Source: Rivularia sp. PCC 7116 (lineage in GTDB: Bacteria; Cyanobacteriota; Cyanobacteriia; Cyanobacteriales; Nostocaceae). Taken from it: a DNA stretch of 64,000 bases. Under the pieces are notes generated by a model. It had not been told where the DNA came from, ran no database searches, and saw only the letters and a program-made list of their open reading frames with translations. Every line of letters starts with the position of its first letter. The first letter of the stretch is position 1. The translations under genes were made by a program, and so were the position numbers. Below are positions 55,462-62,473 of this stretch, one piece after another. The stretch is from the NCBI RefSeq assembly GCF_000316665.1, contig NC_019678.1, forward strand, positions 2,480,001 through 2,544,000, written 5' to 3'.

Positions 55462-56583
55462 ATGTCTAAATCTTCACCCGATATTGCAATCTTTCTACGT
55501 TGCCTTTACGGTGGTGGTGCTGAAAGAATTTTATTAAATTTAGCTCGTTGTTTTGTAGAACAAGAACTAAAAGTTGATATGGTGCTTGCAAAGGCAGAAG
55601 GTTCCTTAATCAAGCAATTACCAGCAGAAATTCGACTTGTAGATTTAAAAGCGCAATCAAAGCTAAGTACGATACCAAAATTAGTTCAATATTTGCGACG
55701 AGAAGAGCCTAAAAGTATGTTAGCGGCTCTACACTATCCTTGTGAAATTGCCCTTTTAGCAAAGCGTATTGCTGGGGTATCAACGCGAGTTGTAGTTTCC
55801 GAACGCAATCATCTATCTCTCGAAGCAAAACGCATTCCTCAACTTTCAGTACGTTTAACACCATTAGCAGCAAGACTTTTATACCCTTGGGCAGATGGTA
55901 TTGTGGCTATTTCTCAAGGAGTAGGGAAAGATTTAGCCAATGTGACTCGCTTGCCCTTAGAACGCATTGATACAATTTACAATCCGATTTTAACTCCTGA
56001 AGTATTTGCCAAAGCTAAAGAACCAGTCGATCATCCGTGGTTCCAACCGGGTGAACCACCAGTAATCATCGCAGTAGGCAGGTTATATCCACAAAAAGAT
56101 TATCCGACTTTGTTGCGTGCCTTTGCTCAAGTGCATCAACTGCAACCCAGTCGATTGGTAATTTTGGGAGAGGGACCAGAAAAAGATAAGATCAAGAATT
56201 TAATTTGCGAATTAGGTTTGCAAGAAGATGTTGCCATGTTGGGTTTTGTTGATAACCCTCATGCTTATATGGCACATAGCGCAGTTTTCGTTTTATCTTC
56301 TGCTTGGGAAGGTTTTGGTAATGTCGTTGCAGAAGCCTTAGCCGTGGGAACTCCAGTAGTGTCTACAAATTGTCACAGCGGTCCTGCGGAGATTCTAGCA
56401 GATGGTAAGTATGGAGAATTAACTCCAGTCGGCGAACCACATGCTATGGCTGAGGCTATTTTAAAGGTACTTGCAGGCAATATTAAGCAAGCAGATTCCC
56501 AGTGGCTAAATCAATTCACCATTAAATATGGTGCCGAAAAGTACTTAAATGCATTAAATATACCTTCCAAAGTCTTAGTTTAA
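55462..56583 (+). CDS. Family 4 glycosyltransferase
   Basis: The 373-residue GT-B fold enzyme has an N-terminal domain with IFLRCLYGGGAERILLNLARCF, a GT4 hallmark. The donor-binding C-terminal domain has VGRLYPQKDYPTLLRAFAQV, LVILGEGPEKDKIK, LGFVDNPHAYMAHSAVFVLSS and the E-x7-E motif region EGFGNVVAEALAVGTPVVSTN. It retains nucleotide-sugar configuration by family. Acceptor unknown. A deleted fragment of the same gene lies at 61944. It is located between GT2 (54412) and the polymerase (56606), with 22 bp to the latter. Confidence 0.93.
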   Translation: MSKSSPDIAIFLRCLYGGGAERILLNLARCFVEQELKVDMVLAKAEGSLIKQLPAEIRLVDLKAQSKLSTIPKLVQYLRREEPKSMLAALHYPCEIALLAKRIAGVSTRVVVSERNHLSLEAKRIPQLSVRLTPLAARLLYPWADGIVAISQGVGKDLANVTRLPLERIDTIYNPILTPEVFAKAKEPVDHPWFQPGEPPVIIAVGRLYPQKDYPTLLRAFAQVHQLQPSRLVILGEGPEKDKIKNLICELGLQEDVAMLGFVDNPHAYMAHSAVFVLSSAWEGFGNVVAEALAVGTPVVSTNCHSGPAEILADGKYGELTPVGEPHAMAEAILKVLAGNIKQADSQWLNQFTIKYGAEKYLNALNIPSKVLV

Positions 56584-56605
56584 AAAACTAAAAAAATTCT
56601 TGATA

Positions 56606-57946
56606 ATGCTGCAATTGAACCACTTTAGTCCAAATCGCAAACAATCCGAATCAAAATCCGAAGCTAAATCATTTGCTGAAAGAGTAATTTACTGGACGAT
56701 TGTCCTCACACCACTTTGGTGGCTGTTGGGAATACAAACTATTGTCTATCCGGTTGTCAGCGTATTTTTACTAGTAGCTGGTTTGAAGCTAGATAAGCTA
56801 ATTAAACAATCCTTACCAATTTGTAACTGGGCATGGTTGGCAATGATTTTTGCTGCACTGTGGACAAATATTTTAGGTTTAGAGTCAATCGGCTTTCCGG
56901 CTTTAAAAACAGCAGCAACGTTTTTTACTTTATTCAAAGGCTACTTGATGATATTTGCCTGCATGACTTTACCCTTTTGGCATCGCATTCAGGTGAAAAC
57001 CATTGTCAGGGCTGTATCCTGGATGACTGCTGGTTTATTAGTAACCCTGGCGATTCAACTAATAATACTTTTTGTAATGGGTCCTCAAGAGTCAATATTA
57101 CCGCCTCTAGCTCGATTAATTCCGGGTGAAAAAGAAAGTATGATGGTCAAGTTTGCTACGATTCGATCATTTTTTGGTGTTCCTTTACCTAGAGCAGTTT
57201 TATATACAGCCGACCCACCTATTTTAGGGGTTTGCGGTCTTTTATGTTTCTTTATGTGTTTGGGTGAAAGCAACCAAAAATTGCGTAAATTTGCTATTGC
57301 TGGTAGTTTAATCAGTTTAATAATTTCTCAAAGTCGTCTTGCTTGGGTATGTTTTCCCTTGGTTTGGCTAATTATATATTGCTTTCGTAGTGGTTTAGCT
57401 CGACAAGCTTATTTATGGATAGTATCTTTGATTTCTTTATTTGCTGTTGTATTAAGTTTAAGCATACAAGATTTAATCGCTTCACCTCTAGCAACTTTTA
57501 ATAGCGGTCGTCCGGAATCATCCAAAGACCGAGAATATGTGATTAATGCAACTATTGACGCATGGAGAGATTCTCCTTGGTTGGGTTGGGGGATTATGGA
57601 TAAAACCGTCAGTTGGGGGAATGGAGTTTTTGTACTTCCTTTGGGAACGTTTTCTTCCTATGCGAAAGTGCTTTACATCCACGGTATTTTGGGATTTATT
57701 TTCTTTATTACGGCGCTTGTTTCAACTATGTGCAGCTTTTGGGAACCTGCTATCAAAGGAAACCCCATTTCTCAGCGTGCATTTGGGTGTTTAGTCGCTT
57801 TATATTTATTGCTTCATGCCACTAATTTAACTTGGATGGCGATTTATTTTTGGTTCTTTTTTATTTGGTTGGGAGCGATTCTTTCCGAACAACAACAGCA
57901 AGATTTAAATGTTAATCAATGGGAAGAGTTAATTGGTAATTGGTAA
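56606..57946 (+). CDS. O-antigen ligase/polymerase family protein, second copy
   Basis: The protein has 446 residues from ATG 56606; TTG 56600 adds two. It has 10-12 membrane helices. The periplasmic loop holds RPESSKDREYVINATIDAWRDSPWLGWGI, the Wzy_C-like signature. It differs from the 42720 polymerase. The final residues EELIGNW and the stop are encoded by GGTAATT tandem repeats, another C-terminus defined by repeat DNA. It would polymerise or ligate glycan units made by the neighbouring glycosyltransferases. Confidence 0.88.
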   Translation: MLQLNHFSPNRKQSESKSEAKSFAERVIYWTIVLTPLWWLLGIQTIVYPVVSVFLLVAGLKLDKLIKQSLPICNWAWLAMIFAALWTNILGLESIGFPALKTAATFFTLFKGYLMIFACMTLPFWHRIQVKTIVRAVSWMTAGLLVTLAIQLIILFVMGPQESILPPLARLIPGEKESMMVKFATIRSFFGVPLPRAVLYTADPPILGVCGLLCFFMCLGESNQKLRKFAIAGSLISLIISQSRLAWVCFPLVWLIIYCFRSGLARQAYLWIVSLISLFAVVLSLSIQDLIASPLATFNSGRPESSKDREYVINATIDAWRDSPWLGWGIMDKTVSWGNGVFVLPLGTFSSYAKVLYIHGILGFIFFITALVSTMCSFWEPAIKGNPISQRAFGCLVALYLLLHATNLTWMAIYFWFFFIWLGAILSEQQQQDLNVNQWEELIGNW

Positions 57947-57977
57947 TTGTTTGCTGAAATAAACTGGGATTAATATC

Positions 57978-58102
57978 ATGGATAAAATAGCAGCGGTCGC
58001 GATTAGATACTGGAAGCCAGTAATACTTTAGAATATATTAGTTTTAAGGTTGAAATACTGACATAGCTCAAGTTACACCTCGCGTGTGGAATTCAACAGT
58101 AA
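57978..58102 (+). pseudogene. N-terminal stub of a Wzz co-polymerase gene
   Basis: The DNA parallels the first about 40 codons of the Wzz/BY-kinase gene at 62474, including the upstream GAAATAAACTGG..TTAATAT stretch. It reads MDKIAAVAIRYWKPVIL, then an in-frame TAG where the intact gene has TGG. NILVL follows, then a frameshift before VTPRVWN. After about 58102 similarity stops and the GT26 upstream repeat begins. This is a broken 5' end of a second copy, left by deletion or recombination. Confidence 0.85.
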
Positions 58103-58118
58103 AATGCTTTTGAGATAC

Positions 58119-58498
58119 TTCTATAGATAGAATTAACGACTCGAAGTATTAGCTTACATTTTCTTCGTGATGCTTTGTTTTCCAGAGATTTATGGATTTA
58201 TTAAAAATCGTAAATTTTCATTTTTAGTGTTTTTTACTTTAAAATTGTATCTGGACATACTTTTATTTTTAAATTGGTTAATTATACTGACCGCATAAAA
58301 ATAAAGTTGAACGAGTGTTTCTACCGAAGCGATAGAGTCGCCTCAACAATAAGACTTCTTCTTAACAATCTGTTTTTATTGTGGGGATTATATATTTTGT
58401 TGTTGAATAAAGAAACTGTGCGAGTTCTTGTCAGTTTTTTTTGGTTATCTACATAGTCTAGTTATTAAGTCTGCTTATACCCGTTAGCAGGAAAATTA
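58119..58498. repeat. GT26 upstream segment (intact-gene copy)
   Basis: Sister copy of about 49667-50047. Both precede a GT26 reading frame with identical start context ('gcaggaaaattattgtgtat'). The copies differ by scattered substitutions, so the duplication is not brand new. Confidence 0.85.
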
Positions 58499-59422
58499 TT
58501 GTGTATGGCAAGCTCCTTTTCTTTTTTAAGAACACCTTCCGGTTTTCATAGTGATGTTAGTGTCTCGAATACAGATAATCCAACAATAAATGATAGGCAA
58601 ATAGACAAACCGACTGCTTTGAGTATCTATTTATTGGAGCGAAGAATAGACTGTATGTCTATCTCTTCAATTGTGGAAGCAATTGATAAAGCTTGTAGAG
58701 AAGATAAGAAAATAACTGTGGCGAATTACAATATCCACAGTTTCAATTTATCAATGCAACTGCCTTGGTATTACGAGTTTCTTCAAAGTGCAGAGATTGC
58801 TAATTGCGATAGTGTAGGAATATTGAAAGCAATCGGCTATATGGGATTGGATTTACCTTTAGATTATCGAACTTCCTATACGCTTTTAATGCCTAAAGTC
58901 TTAGAAAGCTGCAATCGCAAAAACTATTCGGTATTTTTATTAGGTGGAAAGCCTCAATGTTTAACAACTGCGATTAATAATTTACAACTGCAATACCCGA
59001 AAGTTTGTTTTGCAGGGCATCACGGATATTTTGATAAACAAGATGTGCAAGCAAATCAGTCAGTAATCGAGCAAATCAATCAGTTTGAGCCAAATGTTTT
59101 AATTGTAGGCATGGGAATGCCGATTCAAGAACATTGGGTACAACAGTATCGCGATAATTTGCGGGTTAATGCGATTATGCTTGGTGGAGCAATTATCGAT
59201 AGGATGGCTGGAATTGTTCCAGATTGTCCAAATATTATATCTGATGCCGGTTTTGAGTGGTTCTATCGCTTTTGTCGCGAGCCTAAACGTTTAGCAGCCC
59301 GTTATTTGTTAGGAAATCCCGCTTTTGCACTGCATATTGCTTTGGCAATGTTTCACAAAATGTCTTTACGAGTTGAATTAACCCCGAAGTTAGAGAATTT
59401 CGATTGTAGAGTAGGTGACTAG
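58499..59422 (+). CDS. WecG/TagA/CpsF family glycosyltransferase (GT26), intact copy
   Basis: The 307-residue protein can start at TTG 58499 (AGGA six bases upstream) or ATG 58505. An N-terminal leader of about 45 residues precedes the GT26 domain. The domain has ITVANYNIHSFNLSM, the catalytic Asp region NCDSVGILKAIGYMG, VFLLGGKPQCLTTAI and PNVLIVGMGMPIQEHWVQQ. The membrane-binding end is FEWFYRFCREPKRLAARYLLGN. The usual A-D-G before the active-site loop reads C-D-S. It attaches a sugar to a lipid-linked acceptor. It is the source pattern for the deleted copy at 50048. Downstream codons after about 59391 differ between copies. Confidence 0.9.
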   Translation: MCMASSFSFLRTPSGFHSDVSVSNTDNPTINDRQIDKPTALSIYLLERRIDCMSISSIVEAIDKACREDKKITVANYNIHSFNLSMQLPWYYEFLQSAEIANCDSVGILKAIGYMGLDLPLDYRTSYTLLMPKVLESCNRKNYSVFLLGGKPQCLTTAINNLQLQYPKVCFAGHHGYFDKQDVQANQSVIEQINQFEPNVLIVGMGMPIQEHWVQQYRDNLRVNAIMLGGAIIDRMAGIVPDCPNIISDAGFEWFYRFCREPKRLAARYLLGNPAFALHIALAMFHKMSLRVELTPKLENFDCRVGD

Positions 59423-59516
59423 TACCGCTGCGCGGAAGTAAAAAGTAAAAAGTAAGAAGTCTTATAGGATGAGGATTTTAATCGTTAGCAATGGTTGCCA
59501 AATTTACGCCTTACTG

Positions 59517-59567
59517 TACTAGTATTCGATTTCATTTATTTTGACAAGTAAGGATGGGGAGGGGGAA
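59517..59567. repeat. 51-bp direct repeat, copy 1
   Basis: 51 bp starting 'tactagtattcgatttcatt' recur at 62229-62279 with three mismatches. The copies flank the GT2-GT4-pseudo-GT4 block (59701-62204) in direct orientation, and each is followed by G- or C-rich tandem repeat. The rest of 59423-59700 shows no gene. Confidence 0.85.
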
Positions 59568-59700
59568 CCCGTCAAACGCAATGGCTCCTCTTCCCCCTAC
59601 TTAAAAACACCTATCAAAATTAATAAGATAGACCACTACATTCATTTTTAGGAGTTATAAACTCTTTAAAATTTCAAATTTTAAAACAATAGAAGTAATT

Positions 59701-60687
59701 ATGAAAAATAACGCAAAACCATTAATTTCTGTAATTATTCCCGTATATAACGGTGAAAAAACAATTCGAGAAACAATTGAATCAGTATTGCATCAAACCT
59801 ATACAAATTTAGAGCTAATAGTTATAAATGATGGCTCTCGGGATTTAACGCTAAACGTAATATCTAGTATCAAAGATTCTCGTTTAAAGATATTTTCCTA
59901 TCAAAATGCTGGTGTTTGTATGAGTCGCAATCGGGGAATTGAACGCGCTCAAGGTCAGTTTATTTCCTTTTTGAATGCTGATGATACTTGGACTCCAGAT
60001 AAACTAGAAGCGCAGTTAAAAGCCTTAGAAGCAAATCCTCAAGCATCAGTAGCTTATTCTTGGGTGGACTACATTGATGAATATGGTGAATTTATCCGTC
60101 ATGGCAATCATATAGCTATTAATGGTGATGCCTACGAACAATTATTAATCCAAAACGTTCTAGAAAATGGCTCAAATCCTTTAATTCGCAGGCAGGCTTT
60201 GATTAATACTGGTATTTTCAATGAGTCATTTACGCTTGCTGAAGATTGGGATATGTGGTTGCGCTTAGCTAAGCGGTATGATTTTGTTACAGTACCGCTT
60301 CCCCAAGTTTTACACCGTGCTTCTTCTTGCTCAGTATCGACTAATATTTTAAAAATGGAAACAGCCTGTTTAAAATTTATCGAACAAGCTTATAAATACG
60401 CTCCTAAATCACTGCAAAATTTAAAAAGAAAGTCACTTGCAAGCCTTTATCACTATCTTACTTTTAAATCATTAGAATCACCATCTGGACAAAAAAACGG
60501 TGCGATCGCCATTAAATTTTTGGCAAATGTGATTTGGAACGATTTATCTGTAATTATTCAGTGGCAAACTATGTCGGAAGCATTATTCAAGATTTGTATG
60601 GTTTTTCTTCTACCTCCACAGCAGTATCAAATTTTGAAAATCAAACTTAAAATCTTTTTTTCCAGAAGGCAGAAGGTTATGGGTTGA
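59701..60687 (+). CDS. Family 2 glycosyltransferase (duplicate B)
   Basis: The 328-residue near-twin of the 54412 product starts PLISVIIPVYNGEKTIRETIESV and keeps the canonical NDGSRDLT. FISFLNADDTW follows, with Asn replacing the first Asp of the usual DADD metal motif, so D-A-D-D has become N-A-D-D. NVLENGSNPLIRRQAL and LAEDWDMWLRLAKRYDF follow. The two twins thus carry complementary changes, one in DDGS and one in DADD. Function may differ or be reduced. It is followed 115 bp later by a GT4 gene. Confidence 0.9.
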   Translation: MKNNAKPLISVIIPVYNGEKTIRETIESVLHQTYTNLELIVINDGSRDLTLNVISSIKDSRLKIFSYQNAGVCMSRNRGIERAQGQFISFLNADDTWTPDKLEAQLKALEANPQASVAYSWVDYIDEYGEFIRHGNHIAINGDAYEQLLIQNVLENGSNPLIRRQALINTGIFNESFTLAEDWDMWLRLAKRYDFVTVPLPQVLHRASSCSVSTNILKMETACLKFIEQAYKYAPKSLQNLKRKSLASLYHYLTFKSLESPSGQKNGAIAIKFLANVIWNDLSVIIQWQTMSEALFKICMVFLLPPQQYQILKIKLKIFFSRRQKVMG

Positions 60688-60802
60688 AAAGGTTTTGTAG
60701 TAACGCTGTCTTCGCATCATATTCTGAAAGAGGGCTAAAGCCCAACTACGAACCAGTTACGAATTTTGAGTTACCTTAATTGCAACAAATATAGAAAAAT
60801 AA

Positions 60803-61951
60803 ATGTTTAATTTCGGTTTTATCGTAGAGCAGGCATTAGGACATATTACCCATTACCAAAATCTCAAATATTGGGTAGATAAAGATAGCAATATCAAACC
60901 AAACTGGATGCCTGTAGGAACAAAGACGAATGATATTTGGGAAAAATTTCCGGTAATTCGTAATAATTGGTCGTTGCAAGTTAGTCTACGCGCCCGTAGA
61001 GCGATAAATGCAGCGATGAAATCACAAAAACCAGATGCATTGTTTCTTCATACTCAAACACTTGCACTGTTTTCTATTCCTTTTATGCATCGTATTCCTA
61101 CGATTATTTCTACCGATGCTACACCTTTAAACCTTGATAGTATTGCGACTGGATACAATCATAAAGTCGGTAGTAATTATTTATTAGAGCGGGGAAAATA
61201 TCAGTGGAATAAAAGCACCTATAGTGCTGCTACTGGAATTGTGACGTGGTGCGAATGGGCTAAAAATTCTTTGATTTATGATTATGATATATCTCCTGAG
61301 AAAATCATTGTAATTCCGCCGGGAGTGGATTTAGAACAGTGGAATTTTAGACGTGAAAAATCTCTGGAAGATAGCAACGCAAATCCTTTAAAGTTATTGT
61401 TTGTGGGAGGAGATTTCGCTCGCAAAGGAGGTTATACTCTACTGGAGGCTTTTCTTGATGGTCTAGATAAGGATTATACTCTCGATATCGTCACCAAAGA
61501 TACCAGTTTACAGCGAGAATTAACCGGCATCGATAGCCTAAAGCTACATTGCGATTTAACTCCTAACAGCCAACGTCTAAAGCAACTTTACCAACAAGCA
61601 GATATTTTCGTTTTCCCTACCGAAGCTGATTGCTTACCCAGTGCGATTTCCGAAGCAATGGCAGCAGGTTTACCAATAATTACTACCAATGTTGGTGCTA
61701 TAGCAGAGCAAGTTCAACATGGAATCAACGGCTTAATCGTGCCGCCATCAGATGCTACAGCTTTAGCGATCGCTTTGAAAACCCTGAGAAATAATCCTGC
61801 AAAAATAACTGAAATGGCTGTTGCCAGTCGTCGGTTAGCCGAAAAGCGTTTTGATGCTCGGCGCAATTATGGCGAGATTCTCAACTTGATGAAAACTATA
61901 TCGGAGAAATCTAGTTCGCAGTATAAAGCGGAGAATCTTTTCCATGCTTAA
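60803..61951 (+). CDS. Family 4 glycosyltransferase
   Basis: The 382-residue GT4 is of a different subgroup from the 55462 enzyme. It starts MFNFGFIVEQALGHITHYQNL and has ATGIVTWCEWAKNSLIYDYDISPEKIIVIPPGVDLEQW. It also has KLLFVGGDFARKGGYTLLEAFL and the donor-site stretch VFPTEADCLPSAISEAMAAGLPIITTNVGA. The domain end is complete. Its last codons overlap the first codons of the GT4 remnant at 61944. Sugar and acceptor unknown. No counterpart lies next to duplicate A, so it was inserted into, or lost from, one of the two modules. Confidence 0.92.
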   Translation: MFNFGFIVEQALGHITHYQNLKYWVDKDSNIKPNWMPVGTKTNDIWEKFPVIRNNWSLQVSLRARRAINAAMKSQKPDALFLHTQTLALFSIPFMHRIPTIISTDATPLNLDSIATGYNHKVGSNYLLERGKYQWNKSTYSAATGIVTWCEWAKNSLIYDYDISPEKIIVIPPGVDLEQWNFRREKSLEDSNANPLKLLFVGGDFARKGGYTLLEAFLDGLDKDYTLDIVTKDTSLQRELTGIDSLKLHCDLTPNSQRLKQLYQQADIFVFPTEADCLPSAISEAMAAGLPIITTNVGAIAEQVQHGINGLIVPPSDATALAIALKTLRNNPAKITEMAVASRRLAEKRFDARRNYGEILNLMKTISEKSSSQYKAENLFHA

Positions 61952-62204
61952 ATCTCCACCGGATATTGCCAAATTTCGCCAACAGCGTCGATGTGGATTG
62001 GTAATCTTTGGAGAAGGTTTAGAAAAGGAAAATTTAAATAATTTAATTTATGAATTGGAATTACAAGCAGAAGTTTCACTCTTGGGTTTTGTCAATAATC
62101 CTTATGCTGACATGGCTGATAGTGCAGTTTTCGTTTTGTCCTCTGTTTGGCAAGGCTTTGGTAACGTAATTTTAAAAGCTTTAGCAAGTAGCGAAAGAAA
62201 TTAA
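61944..62204 (+). pseudogene. GT4 deletion remnant (copy of the 55462 gene)
   Basis: The 86-codon frame starts MLKSPPDIAKF, matching the start of the intact GT4 (MSKSSPDIAIF), then jumps to LVIFGEGLEKENLNNLIYEL. It continues through SLLGFVNNPYADMADSAVFVLSS to FGNVILKALAS. About 210 central codons and the last about 70 are absent, so the active site is incomplete. Like the GT26 remnant it preserves frame across the main deletion. It overlaps the end of the 60803 gene by eight bases. Confidence 0.88.
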
Positions 62205-62228
62205 CCCTGCACATTTTTCTGGGTTGAC

Positions 62229-62279
62229 TACTAGTACTCGATTTCATTAATTTTGACAAGTAAGGATGGGGAGGGGGTA
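62229..62279. repeat. 51-bp direct repeat, copy 2
   Basis: Partner of 59517-59567. It is followed by 'agagggggaagaagagg' tandem repeat and then a short CCAGG/CCTGG hairpin relative of 16311-16425 at about 62409-62435. Confidence 0.85.
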
Positions 62280-62473
62280 GAGGGGGAAGAAGAGGTAGAG
62301 GGGGTAGAAAAGATTTTAATTACTATATACCCTTCACAATTAATGCAAATTTTCTTTCTCAACGATACACCCCGCAAAGTTTCCTTGGTGGAGTATTAGT
62401 ATTGCTTTTTCAGCCTCCAGGCTGGGAACGAGGTATGGGTAAGTGTTAGTTGAAATAAACTGGTATTAATATT

